35,517 bases of DNA from Euryarchaeota archaeon UBA126. GTDB lineage: Archaea; Thermoplasmatota; Poseidoniia; Poseidoniales; Thalassarchaeaceae. A model generated the notes under the pieces. The model worked only from the letters and a program-made list of their open reading frames with translations. It searched no databases and was not told where the DNA came from. Position numbers and translations under genes: made by a program. The stretch covers positions 1 through 35,517 of the forward strand of contig DAMG01000019.1 of NCBI GenBank assembly GCA_002497025.1, given 5' to 3'. Below, in pieces: positions 1 through 8,877 of the stretch (position 1 is its first letter; each line of letters begins with the position of its first letter).

Positions 1-67
1 CGGGGATGCTGGATGCCTTGGGATTGCGGGGTGGAGGAGATCGTGGATTATTCATTGTTGGTGACAT
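1..67 (-). CDS. possible start of a gene leaving the left edge
   Basis: An open frame on the minus strand begins with ATG at 67-65 and runs off the window after 22 residues. It is rich in Pro, Arg, Asn and Ser. A purine-rich GGTGG lies four bases upstream of the ATG, and the frame is co-directional with and only about 33 bases behind the DUF1028 gene, as expected for a further operon member. No domain can be recognised from so little. The plus-strand frame over the same bases runs about 100 bases into the end of the DUF1028 gene and is less likely to be real. Confidence 0.3.
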   Translation of the reverse strand, partial: MSPTMNNPRSPPPRNPKASSIP

Positions 68-100
68 TCGTCCACCGAGGACGTGCCCACTATGGGTGTT

Positions 101-964
101 CTATTGTTCAGTGTTGAGCAATTGTTGTACAAGTTCTTCTGTTATACCAAAGAAATTGTTTTCTGAACAACGAATCAGTAATTCCCTCCAACCTGAATGA
201 TTCTTTAGTGCAATACCTGTTAATTCCTTTCCATTTTCTAAATCCCCTCTATTAGCTAGGTTAATACCGGTCCAAAAAGCGATTTCAGGATATTCATTTG
301 CTTGTGATTTATCTAATTCCAATTCATATCCGTTTTTTGTAAAGTCAGTATAAATTGAATTTACTTTTAGTAATCTTTCAATTTCCTTTAGAGGTTCAGA
401 GTGGTCATCGACATTAACGTCAACAAGTATTCCTTCCCACTCTTTATCCATGATTTTGGAATCTACAACGAGAATACGTCCAGATTGCATACCCCGTATG
501 TCACCACCAGCATCTTGTCCTGCAAATAACGCTGTAAGCAGTCTATCTGCTAAATCTCCCTTGGAGTTTTCAAACGCATCAGCCATTTCTTGAGGCACAG
601 TATCGTTCCACATAAGGTTCGCTTGACAAGAGAAACCTTCGCCCACAACATGGCCCGCAGCTGGTATAGTAACTGAGCCTGTGTGTGCAGCCACTCTTCC
701 CTTAGAGTCTAACATAGCAACTTGACGAATCTCTGAATCTGGATCTAACGTCAATCGTTCCGAAAGCGCCTCGGATGCTGATTTTCCTTCTGCCATTAAT
801 TTCAGGCCTAATGGTCCATGATCAATTAATGCCATTGCTTGGGTTACTACCACACCTACTCCTGCATTAGCCCAGCATGCATTACCAGCCGCGTAGAAAT
901 GGGATTGTATACCAACACCATATTGACCGGTCTCAGAGCATTTTGCAATTATTGAATAGGTCAT
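101..964 (-). CDS. DUF1028 family protein (Ntn-hydrolase-like)
   Basis: A 287-residue protein of the DUF1028 family, recognised from its N-terminus (MTYSIIAKC, then GQYGVGIQSHF and a GVGVVVTQA stretch) and the later GHVVGEGFSCQANLM segment. The family has an Ntn-hydrolase-like fold, and the Thr directly after the initiator Met could act as an N-terminal nucleophile once Met is removed; the substrate is unknown. The C-terminal ~90 residues are the usual helical tail (FWTGINLANRGDLENG). The gene starts ten bases after the EVE gene ends, so it is probably the third gene of an operon with the MMPL transporter. No signal peptide is visible, so it is likely cytoplasmic. Family assignment is firm; function is not known. 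Confidence 0.85.
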   Translation of the reverse strand: MTYSIIAKCSETGQYGVGIQSHFYAAGNACWANAGVGVVVTQAMALIDHGPLGLKLMAEGKSASEALSERLTLDPDSEIRQVAMLDSKGRVAAHTGSVTIPAAGHVVGEGFSCQANLMWNDTVPQEMADAFENSKGDLADRLLTALFAGQDAGGDIRGMQSGRILVVDSKIMDKEWEGILVDVNVDDHSEPLKEIERLLKVNSIYTDFTKNGYELELDKSQANEYPEIAFWTGINLANRGDLENGKELTGIALKNHSGWRELLIRCSENNFFGITEELVQQLLNTEQ

Positions 965-974
965 CTACTTCCCT

Positions 975-1448
975 CTACAAAGAATTAGAATCTAATCCGC
1001 CCATTTGACAGACAATGGCAAAATGCTCCGCAGAAACTGGTTGAACGGAAAGGCGTTGCCCACGTTGTAACAAAGGCATACCCTCTAGACTTGGATTGGC
1101 CCTGAGTTCCGGAAGCCCTACTGCATCTATCTCCCTTATCGCTTCAATATCGACCATTATCCATCTAGGGTTTTCTGGCGTGGCTTTTTCATCAAAATAC
1201 TTGGATTTCGGGTCTTGTGCTGTAAAATCCGGATACCCTTCTTTACACACCTTTGCTACACCTGCAACATGTGGTGGCTTGCAATTTGAATGATAGAACA
1301 AAACCCAATCTCCGTTTTTCATATCATCTCTCATGATATTTCGAGCCTGATAATTTCTAACTCCATCCCAATGAGTTGTCTTATCTTCAACCAATTGTGA
1401 CCACGGGTAGACATCAAGTTCACTTTTCATTAACCAATAATTCACCAT
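975..1448 (-). CDS. EVE domain protein (PUA-like, nucleic-acid binding)
   Basis: A 157-residue single-domain protein. The N-terminal NYWLMKSE, the GVRNYQARN segment, the DWVLFYHSN strand and the PRWIMVDI segment identify the EVE domain, as in human THYN1. EVE domains share the PUA/YTH fold and are implicated in binding modified bases in DNA or RNA. Start choice: the ATG follows a GGTGAT ribosome site that overlaps the TGA stop of the MMPL gene, so translation is probably coupled. The length matches free-standing EVE proteins. The modified-base ligand is inferred from the family, not from this sequence. Confidence 0.9.
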   Translation of the reverse strand: MVNYWLMKSELDVYPWSQLVEDKTTHWDGVRNYQARNIMRDDMKNGDWVLFYHSNCKPPHVAGVAKVCKEGYPDFTAQDPKSKYFDEKATPENPRWIMVDIEAIREIDAVGLPELRANPSLEGMPLLQRGQRLSVQPVSAEHFAIVCQMGGLDSNSL

Positions 1449-1452
1449 AAAA

Positions 1453-4400
1453 TCACCATGCGTCTTGGCTATCCATTACTAGGGTAGCGTCCATTATATC
1501 CCCTTGTTCCCTTGTCAGAGTTCTTCTAAGACCTGCTGCCTTCGCCATCGTGCCTGATCCTCCTGTTAAGGAGATATTTGCTTTCACCAGAAGGGAATAA
1601 ATCGCTGGTAAGAGAATTAGCGCTGAAATTGCGGCTAGAATTAGCAAAATTATGATCACATCAATGAATGGCGCAATAGCTGGAATTGGGATATAATAAG
1701 CACAAAACATTCCTGCAATTGTTACCGTCACCGCTTCAGTAAGACTCATTCCTGTACTCGCACATGCAATACGAATTGCGTCTATGGAACCCCCTAATTC
1801 TTTTACACGATTAGCAATATGTATGGAGAAATCCACTCCAACACCAACAAGAATAGAACCAATCATAACAGTAACTAGGGATAAACTGACACTACCTTGG
1901 TCCATTACTAGCCATTGCATGAATACTGTAAATGCCACTGGAATAGTAGTTAGAATCGCATATCGTATATCTCTGAATACCAATCCAAGTGTGAAAACAG
2001 TAAACAGCAGGGCGAAAAGTAATGACGTCCATTGAGAACCTACTACCAAGTTGTTAACTTCTATAGTGACTGATGCTACACCAATCAGTTTGGAAGAAGT
2101 TACACCAACTCCGCCTGTGTCTTGTTGAGCATAATTATCTATTTGCGAGACTGCATTTTCGGTGCTCTTAACATCCATAAACGGCATATCAATGTAAATC
2201 AGACTCTGTTTGTAATCTTCAGAAATGAATAAGTTTCTCATTTCTAATGTAAGACTATTGTAGAATACATTGATGAGAAAGTTTTGTGATTCCGTTCCTC
2301 CCGATGGTTGCTGATCTAAAGCAGCTAGACTCCACCAAAATGAACCATTGCCTGAAACTTCGCGGTCGAATATAATGGCGGATAATTCTTTGATTTGATC
2401 GGGTACAAACTCGTTATCTTGTATTGGTTCATTAATGGGGTCTCCATCTAAATCGACACCAACAGCTATCGCCTTCATTAGGAAAACGATAGATACTGCT
2501 GTGGTTTGATTTACTTGATTGCATTTGCCTTCCAGTTCCTCTATTCCAACTAATTTTGAATAAGGGTCATTGCCGTCAAAGTTGGTATTGAATATTTCAG
2601 GTGAGGCTGATACATCTGCATCAATCAATAAAAATCCGGGCTGACCAGCCTCAAATTCAGTAGAATATGTTTTCATTTTATCAACAGCACCAACTCCTTC
2701 AGGAGCCATCTCGAGTAAATCGACGTTTTCTTCAACATTAGGTCTACTGTATCCTGCAGAGATTAACATAGCAACTAGGAATAAGCTTAGGGTTAGTTTA
2801 GTCCAGTTAATAGGGACGCTAACGGCAGCAACGAAGGCTTTGGGAGGAGGGTGTGAGGGTTTCTTAAGATCTAACATCATAGTCAAGTTGGGCACCATCA
2901 CCATTGTCATTACATAAACAACAACAATCCCCATGGCCAACGAATAACCAACAGTTTGTATGGGTTTCATAGGGGTTAGTGCTAATGATATGAATCCAAT
3001 AATTGTCGTTATTGCAGAAAGTAAAACTGCTCTTCCTGTCGAATCCAATGCTTCAGCCATCTTCTCTCTTGGCGTACCTTTGCATTCTGCGTAGCGATTG
3101 GTTATGTGAAGACCATACGAAACTCCCAATGCTAGTACAATCGGCCCTACGATAATCACAGTCATTGTTACTTCGTAATTTGTCCACCCGATAATCCCCA
3201 TAGTGATGAAAACTGAACAAAGTGTTGGGAGGCCAGAAATAGCTAACACCTTAATTCCTTGAACAAATCTTATTCTTCCTGTTTGCAATAAATCACAGTG
3301 GAATAGGAACAAACCGACAGCCACGAAGACTACTCCTATGGGAAAAACATCCCAGAATAAGTTGAATGATTCCTCTGTAACTGCATTTGTGATTGGAACA
3401 GGTCCTGTAAGAGTCATGGACAATCCTCTTTGGTCCCAATCATTTGCTTCGCTGAGCCCGATAATTTCCATTTGGGTTCCCTCTATGAATTCCGAAATCG
3501 TAATTTCCTCGCCGTTACCATCCCTTAGTTGGTCGGATATACCGATAATTACAACCGCTCGATTCCAACCAAATCCAGACTTATTCCCAATTTGTACTTC
3601 ATTTTCCCACGTTCCTACATCTCTGACTAACTTATTGAGTGCATTGGGAGGCATCTCATCTAGGATTTGATTAACCCTGGCTTGATCATCAGGTATTGCG
3701 TAATTTCCGAATAGAGCCTCATTATCTTCGATTGTTTGATTAACAAAATCGGAAAACTCTTGATTATCCACGGCTTGTGATGCTGCTGAGGCAAAAGATT
3801 TCGCAACCCTACCAGCCGAAGAATTTACTTCTTTGATAACTGAGGATATTGAAAGAACATAGATGACATTGTCTTCTCCCTTATCGTTTTGATTTGGATT
3901 AAGTAGATTCTCTAACTTCTCGATTTGTTCTAATGTTGAAACTTCTGTAATATTTCTTCCAGAACCATCTACGGCTTGCCTATTTCCATCTTCATCTTCA
4001 ACATAAACGATTTCTGACTCGACGTAAATAACCATGACGTTGGTTGTCCACCCCTCAACAGCCTCTACCTCTGCCAGTAAGGCTGAAACCTCAGATCCTT
4101 GGGGGAGATATACTTCCAAATCACCATTAACATTCATTGAAGATTTCCCTTCAATTGGACAAAAGCCCTCGGGATTTGACAATGACTTTCTACAATCTAC
4201 TAGCCCCGACTCCCAAGAGAAGAAAGCTGTGACTACAAGGCATAGAATTACAGTGATAACAGGGAATTTTGTCAATATGCTTGTAAAATCTAGGTCGGAT
4301 GACATTCTACGAAATTGATTTTTTGAACGCCTTCCGTAACTCTCCACTATATTTTTGTCGACGTCTATTTTGGTGAGGATTTCCCTCCCTTTATCAGTCG

Positions 4401-4485
4401 CTTGTTTCGCAAATCGAGAGGCAATGTTACCTTTCTTATCGTCGTCAGACAAGTTCCACCAACTCCTTGCTAGGCTAGCCCTCAT
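1453..4485 (-). CDS. MMPL/RND-superfamily membrane transporter
   Basis: A 1010-residue polytopic membrane protein with the two-repeat RND/MMPL plan. The first membrane span is at about 73-91, followed by a ~280-residue external domain and a membrane bundle from about 375 to 540 that contains the GVSYGLHITNRYAE segment typical of MMPL proteins. A second span near 562-580, a second external domain and a second bundle with the matching GVGVDFSIHIANRVKE segment follow. Such proteins use ion gradients to export lipids or hydrophobic compounds; the cargo here is unknown. The ~70-residue charged N-terminus before the first span is longer than usual. No ribosome site precedes the ATG, but a TATA-like GTTATATC lies about 40 bases upstream, so this is probably the first gene of the operon with EVE and DUF1028. 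Confidence 0.88.
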   Translation of the reverse strand: MRASLARSWWNLSDDDKKGNIASRFAKQATDKGREILTKIDVDKNIVESYGRRSKNQFRRMSSDLDFTSILTKFPVITVILCLVVTAFFSWESGLVDCRKSLSNPEGFCPIEGKSSMNVNGDLEVYLPQGSEVSALLAEVEAVEGWTTNVMVIYVESEIVYVEDEDGNRQAVDGSGRNITEVSTLEQIEKLENLLNPNQNDKGEDNVIYVLSISSVIKEVNSSAGRVAKSFASAASQAVDNQEFSDFVNQTIEDNEALFGNYAIPDDQARVNQILDEMPPNALNKLVRDVGTWENEVQIGNKSGFGWNRAVVIIGISDQLRDGNGEEITISEFIEGTQMEIIGLSEANDWDQRGLSMTLTGPVPITNAVTEESFNLFWDVFPIGVVFVAVGLFLFHCDLLQTGRIRFVQGIKVLAISGLPTLCSVFITMGIIGWTNYEVTMTVIIVGPIVLALGVSYGLHITNRYAECKGTPREKMAEALDSTGRAVLLSAITTIIGFISLALTPMKPIQTVGYSLAMGIVVVYVMTMVMVPNLTMMLDLKKPSHPPPKAFVAAVSVPINWTKLTLSLFLVAMLISAGYSRPNVEENVDLLEMAPEGVGAVDKMKTYSTEFEAGQPGFLLIDADVSASPEIFNTNFDGNDPYSKLVGIEELEGKCNQVNQTTAVSIVFLMKAIAVGVDLDGDPINEPIQDNEFVPDQIKELSAIIFDREVSGNGSFWWSLAALDQQPSGGTESQNFLINVFYNSLTLEMRNLFISEDYKQSLIYIDMPFMDVKSTENAVSQIDNYAQQDTGGVGVTSSKLIGVASVTIEVNNLVVGSQWTSLLFALLFTVFTLGLVFRDIRYAILTTIPVAFTVFMQWLVMDQGSVSLSLVTVMIGSILVGVGVDFSIHIANRVKELGGSIDAIRIACASTGMSLTEAVTVTIAGMFCAYYIPIPAIAPFIDVIIILLILAAISALILLPAIYSLLVKANISLTGGSGTMAKAAGLRRTLTREQGDIMDATLVMDSQDAW

Positions 4486-4525
4486 CAGCGAAGGTGCTTG
4501 AACCCGACGGCTAGTGGTGGATTGG

Positions 4526-4533
4526 GATATAAC
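4526..4533 (-). promoter_or_regulatory. candidate TATA box of the MMPL operon
   Basis: GTTATATC on the minus strand, about 40 bases before the MMPL start, in the 105-base gap between divergent genes. Its complement is also TATA-like and could serve valS on the plus strand. Position and composition are the only evidence. Confidence 0.35.
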
Positions 4534-4590
4534 ATTCTAGATGTTGGTGAATGATTGGGAACCGTCAAGAATGAGAGGTCATAGGGTTGG

Positions 4591-7092
4591 ATGCAATTTG
4601 CGGTGGATGTGTCTATGGGGACTCCCTTAATTGAAGATAAGAGATGGTCTATTGACCTCGAGAAGAGAATTCAAGAGGAACACTATTCAGACTCCAAATT
4701 GTATAACGACAGGTATGCATTCAACCCTAAATCTGGTAAGGAAATCTTCGTAGTTGATACTCCACCTCCATACCCCAGTGGGACATGGCATATCGGGGCT
4801 GTAGCTCAATATTCGATGATTGATGTTATTGCCCGAAGTCAAAGATTATTAGGAAAAGAGGTATTTTTCCCTTGGGGTGTAGATCGCAATGGTATCAACA
4901 TCGAATTTACGGTTGAAAAAAATACTGGTAGAAAAATGAAAACATTTGACCGAACAGAATTTTTGGATTTATGTCGTGATACCATAGAAGAGTATACCCA
5001 AGCTATGAGAGAGACGGCAGCAAGAGTAGGGCTTTCTTGTGATTTTGATAAAGAATACCTTACGGATTCTGATGAATACAGAGGAGTATCTCAATCAATA
5101 TTTGTTGATCTGTTTAAGCGAGGTGACATTGTAGAAGATCTCCGACCTAACATCTACGATCCTGTGGAAGGCACTACGATTGCAGATGCTGAAGTTGAAA
5201 GATTACAGAGGAAAACTAAGTTAATCGATATCAGATGGACAACCGAGGATGGCCTCGATGTAATCATTTCAACAACTCGGCCAGAATTGATATGTGCATG
5301 TGGCATAGTAGTAGTTCATCCGGATGATGAAAGGTATCAGCATTTAGTCGGGAAACAGATTGTACTTCCTGTAGAAACTAATGGCCGTTCAAAATCCGTA
5401 GAAATTACAACCCATCCATCGGTTAAGTCTGACTTTGGTTCTGGAGTGTTGATGGTATGTTCCTTTGGTGATCAAAACGACGTAGCAGTGTTCAGAGAAC
5501 TTGGATTAAGCCCCTTCCAAGCCATTGATTTGGATGGGAACATGACAGATATATCGGGACCTTACGCCGGAATGAAAGTAATAGAGGCTAGGGAGAAAGC
5601 AATTGAAGACCTTAACTCGGCAGATAGAATCGTCAACATTATCGAAAAAGAACAAGATATCCCAGTTAGTGAAAGAGGGAAAAACCCAGTAGAAATTATT
5701 CTACTCAAGGAATGGTATGTTAGACAAACTCACATTCAAGATCGTATGCGCGAATTAATCGAGGATATGGAATTTCATCCAGTTAGGAATAAACAATTTT
5801 TACTCGATTGGATGGACAATATTAGCATTGATTGGCCAATAAGTCGTAGAAGGTGGTATCACACAGAAGTTCCGATTTGGTATTCTGAAGACGGGACTAA
5901 AATCATAACTCCACCACCCGGTGTTTACGTTCAACCTTGGAGGGAAGACCCCCCTGCTGGAAGTCGTGTTTTACAGAGAGATACGAGAGAAGAAGTAGGG
6001 AGTTGGGAAGATCTTTCCTCTTCTCTAGGAACGGTTATTGGAGAAGAGAAAGTTTTCGATACCTGGATGGATTCTTCTAATTCTAATCTGTATGTATCGG
6101 GTTACCTCTCAGACCCTGATTTATTTGCCAAGGCATTTCCAACTGGGATAAGGCCTCAGGGTAAGGAAATAGTGCGAACATGGCTATATTACACTCTATT
6201 GAAGAGCGCATTATTGTTGGATTCCCCAGGATTCAAACACATTTGGATTGATGGTTTGGGGATGGATCCTTGGGGGAGAAAGATGTCGAAATCCCTTGGG
6301 AATGGAATAGACGCTAACTCCGTACTAGAATGCGGGGCAGGTGGAAGAACGGGATCTTGGAAAATCCGCGGACCAGACAAAGTAGTAAATCTCAGAGCCA
6401 ATAAAATAGGTTCAGAGTGTTTCCGGCTTTGGAAAGCCTGTGATGCCCAGGTGGGTGATGATTTCCAAATTAACCCCGAGGATATTGAACAGAAATATTT
6501 CGGTGTATTGACAAAATTGTTCAACGTTGCACGATTTGCGAGCCAATTTCCAGTACCATCAAATCTTGAGAATTTAACCGATAATTTGCAACCAGAGGAC
6601 GAGTGGATTCTTTCCGAATTCCAATTGGTAATGTCGCGTGTCGAACAAGGATGGAAAGAAATTGATATCTATACTGCGGCTCAATCATTGAAAAATTTCG
6701 CAACTGGGGTATTGCCCAGTCATTGGTTGGAGATGGTAAAGTCTAGGCTATATGATGGAGATGAGGCAGCTGCTTGGACTTTACATAGAATCGTCAGAGA
6801 CTTGCTGGATGCCTTTGCACCAATATGCCCATTCTTCAGTCATTATCTGTCTTCAACTTTGTACAATCGTTCAGCCGTTGAAGCCGATACATTTCCTCAA
6901 TTAACCTTAAACTTCGAAACAGAGAAGTGGACTGAATTAACTGAATCTGTAATGTTCTTTAATTCTGAGGTTTGGAAAATGAAGAAGGACCAAGGGCTTT
7001 CATTGAATAGTGAAATCGTTGGATTGTCAATTCCAAGTAATTTGGATAGTTTACAAATATCGTTGACCAGAATGCACAAGCTAATCGACTAA
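4591..7092 (+). CDS. valS: valyl-tRNA synthetase
   Basis: A class I aminoacyl-tRNA synthetase of 833 residues that charges tRNA-Val. The nucleotide-binding signature is in PPPYPSGTWHIGA at 58-70, where the usual HIGH reads HIGA. The CP1 editing domain has the ValRS-type TTRPELICACGIVVVHPDDERY segment, which favours ValRS over IleRS or LeuRS. KMSKS is intact at 564-568 and a DTWMDSS motif precedes it. Immediately after KMSKSLGN there is an insertion of roughly 20-25 residues (about 582-607) before the ERLW-like FRLWKA helix. The C-terminus is short, without the long coiled-coil tail of bacterial ValRS. The first ATG is used; ATG at 4615 is an alternative. The stop overlaps the convergent reductase gene by four bases. 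Confidence 0.88.
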   Translation: MQFAVDVSMGTPLIEDKRWSIDLEKRIQEEHYSDSKLYNDRYAFNPKSGKEIFVVDTPPPYPSGTWHIGAVAQYSMIDVIARSQRLLGKEVFFPWGVDRNGINIEFTVEKNTGRKMKTFDRTEFLDLCRDTIEEYTQAMRETAARVGLSCDFDKEYLTDSDEYRGVSQSIFVDLFKRGDIVEDLRPNIYDPVEGTTIADAEVERLQRKTKLIDIRWTTEDGLDVIISTTRPELICACGIVVVHPDDERYQHLVGKQIVLPVETNGRSKSVEITTHPSVKSDFGSGVLMVCSFGDQNDVAVFRELGLSPFQAIDLDGNMTDISGPYAGMKVIEAREKAIEDLNSADRIVNIIEKEQDIPVSERGKNPVEIILLKEWYVRQTHIQDRMRELIEDMEFHPVRNKQFLLDWMDNISIDWPISRRRWYHTEVPIWYSEDGTKIITPPPGVYVQPWREDPPAGSRVLQRDTREEVGSWEDLSSSLGTVIGEEKVFDTWMDSSNSNLYVSGYLSDPDLFAKAFPTGIRPQGKEIVRTWLYYTLLKSALLLDSPGFKHIWIDGLGMDPWGRKMSKSLGNGIDANSVLECGAGGRTGSWKIRGPDKVVNLRANKIGSECFRLWKACDAQVGDDFQINPEDIEQKYFGVLTKLFNVARFASQFPVPSNLENLTDNLQPEDEWILSEFQLVMSRVEQGWKEIDIYTAAQSLKNFATGVLPSHWLEMVKSRLYDGDEAAAWTLHRIVRDLLDAFAPICPFFSHYLSSTLYNRSAVEADTFPQLTLNFETEKWTELTESVMFFNSEVWKMKKDQGLSLNSEIVGLSIPSNLDSLQISLTRMHKLID

Positions 7093-7853
7093 ATTACAAA
7101 AGGTATCAGGGCTTTCCTATTCTTGGGGTAATCGGCAAATTCTTCCTTATACCAACGATGATGAGCGAATGCCCTAGGCGCTAGATTACAAAATGTCCAG
7201 ACTGCAAATGTCAAACCAGCCAAGGACCAAGTCGCAATCGCAAATCCAATCCATTCAATAATTTCCCCTAGATAATTTGGGGAGCTGACCCTCTCGAACA
7301 ATCCTCCTCTAGGTATTTTATACCCTGTACTGCCATCGTCTCGTAATGAAAAAAGGATGTTATCAGATTTGATATTGATAATCATCCCGAGAAAGAATAA
7401 ACTAATTCCGAGAAGAAATCTAGGGTCCGTAAACCAAGATAACTCGTATCCATTACTTAGATCGAATAACCAAATCCCGTTAAGCCAGCAATTTATTGTG
7501 TTGAAGATTATCGCAAAAATAACTACACTAAGTGGTATGAGCTTTTGATCTAACTTGGCTCTATTCGGCCAAGCCCAAGCTCTGTTGACATAATGTGTCG
7601 TCCAAATTGCCCAAAAAAATAGTACGACAAAATCCTTGTTATTTCCAATTATTAGAATAAGTGTCAAAAATAATATGGGAATGGTTTCCATTATTATCCA
7701 GCCCATTCTAGCGGAAATCTCGACCCCCCATCCAACAGTTCTATGTCTGCCATAAGGCGCCTTAACAAAAATCAAGGTGATGAACACGATTAGTGCTAAA
7801 ATTAGCCATGTGTAACAAGCGATTTTGTATTCATCGTGGGTTAAGAAAATCAT
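7089..7853 (-). CDS. steroid 5-alpha-reductase-like membrane enzyme
   Basis: A 254-residue integral membrane protein with about six or seven hydrophobic spans and strong resemblance, along its whole length, to animal steroid 5-alpha-reductase type 1. Diagnostic segments are VKAPYGRH at 30-37, ARMGWIIMETIP at 48-59, NIKSDNIL at 160-167, GYKIPRGGLFERVS at 177-190, NYLGEIIEWIGFAIATWSL at 193-211, and RAFAHHRWY near 227. Glu56 and Tyr88 fall where human SRD5A2 has its catalytic Glu57 and Tyr91. The family uses NADPH to reduce an enone double bond in steroids or polyprenoids; the archaeal substrate is unknown. Its ATG overlaps the stop of the upstream dehydrogenase (ATGA), which suggests a shared pathway. 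Confidence 0.88.
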   Translation of the reverse strand: MIFLTHDEYKIACYTWLILALIVFITLIFVKAPYGRHRTVGWGVEISARMGWIIMETIPILFLTLILIIGNNKDFVVLFFWAIWTTHYVNRAWAWPNRAKLDQKLIPLSVVIFAIIFNTINCWLNGIWLFDLSNGYELSWFTDPRFLLGISLFFLGMIINIKSDNILFSLRDDGSTGYKIPRGGLFERVSSPNYLGEIIEWIGFAIATWSLAGLTFAVWTFCNLAPRAFAHHRWYKEEFADYPKNRKALIPFVI

Positions 7854-8839
7854 TTATCCACTACCTTATTTTTATCGATCAACCAAGAAACAGTATCGGA
7901 TATAGTATCCTCTATCAGTCGTGGATTATGCCCTAATTGATCTCGTGCTAAATCACCAGGGATATCTCTACATTGTATTGCTAATGCTTGCAAACTTCCT
8001 TTGCTAAAACTAGGCCTTTTTCCTGTGATTTTTGAACTAATTGATGCAAATGGTAATGCAAGGTAACCCATCCAAAACGGAACTGTAAGTAAGTGAGTTC
8101 GTCTGCCGGTAATTCGCTTTACCAATGATGATAAATGCGGCATCGAAGCCCAATGCCCTGGTAAGATGTAATTTTGACCATCAATTCCTCTCTCTATGCA
8201 ATTTACGGCACTCTTAGCTACATCACGAACATCAACCCAATTGAAACCATTATTGATTGCGACGGGCATCTTTCTGTTGGCAATGTCTTGCAGTACCTTA
8301 CCCATTCTACTGGGTTTGAAATCATAAGGCCCAATTATCCCAGTGGGATGTACAACATTGACCGCTAACCCTTGTTCACGGGCGCCTAAGGCTATTTTTT
8401 GCGCCTCAGCCTTAGTCCTATCATATGGCAAGGCTTTCGGATCCGTCACTAGTGGTCTAGACTCAACTAAAGGTTCGGAAGTTGGATGTTGTTCGAATGC
8501 ATGGACGCTAGAAAAATATACTAATTTTTTAACCCCTGATTCAATTGCCGCTGTAGTGATAGACCTAGTCCCCTCAACATTGATTTTCCTCATCAAATCC
8601 TCTTGGATTTTCTCCACTGCTACGAAGGCTGCGGAATGAAATACCACATCCGAGTCTGCCATTAGTGTGGACATTTCTAGAGGATTTAACATATCTCCAT
8701 TTACACAATTGATATCTAGATTATCTAATGCTCTAGTATCTGAGCGAACTAAACAATCCACTTCGTATCCTCTCGAAAGTAATTCCCGAACTAAATTGCC
8801 ACCCACATGGCCACTGCCCCCAGTGACAAATGCTCTCAT
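7850..8839 (-). CDS. NAD(P)-dependent epimerase/dehydratase, 3-beta-HSD-like extended SDR
   Basis: A 329-residue extended short-chain dehydrogenase. The Rossmann motif GGSGHVGG is at 7-14, the catalytic YDRTK (Tyr139, Lys143) follows a YFSSVHAF strand near 108-115, and HPTGIIGPYD is the usual substrate-side loop. The HSAAFVAV segment near 68-75 and the overall pattern resemble 3-beta-hydroxysteroid dehydrogenase and dihydroflavonol-reductase-like families more than sugar-nucleotide epimerases. It probably oxidises or reduces a secondary alcohol/ketone with NAD(P). The ORF overlaps the downstream 5-alpha-reductase-like gene by four bases, which suggests both act on one isoprenoid or sterol-like substrate. 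That pairing argument is inference. Confidence 0.82.
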   Translation of the reverse strand: MRAFVTGGSGHVGGNLVRELLSRGYEVDCLVRSDTRALDNLDINCVNGDMLNPLEMSTLMADSDVVFHSAAFVAVEKIQEDLMRKINVEGTRSITTAAIESGVKKLVYFSSVHAFEQHPTSEPLVESRPLVTDPKALPYDRTKAEAQKIALGAREQGLAVNVVHPTGIIGPYDFKPSRMGKVLQDIANRKMPVAINNGFNWVDVRDVAKSAVNCIERGIDGQNYILPGHWASMPHLSSLVKRITGRRTHLLTVPFWMGYLALPFASISSKITGKRPSFSKGSLQALAIQCRDIPGDLARDQLGHNPRLIEDTISDTVSWLIDKNKVVDK

Positions 8840-8877
8840 GTTATTGACTATCTTATTCTAGCGAAGAACCTACCGGC

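Noticed and set aside
6..200. Plus-strand open frame of 64 codons at the left edge
   Set aside because: It runs about 100 bases into the end of the well-supported DUF1028 gene on the other strand and its second half is Cys/Ser-rich shadow sequence. The minus-strand start at 67 is the better explanation.
3338..3670. 110-codon plus-strand frame inside the MMPL gene
   Set aside because: Antisense shadow of a clear membrane transporter; no ribosome site and no recognisable domain.
8343..8639. 98-codon plus-strand frame inside the dehydrogenase gene
   Set aside because: Antisense to conserved Rossmann-enzyme sequence, including the catalytic Tyr/Lys region.
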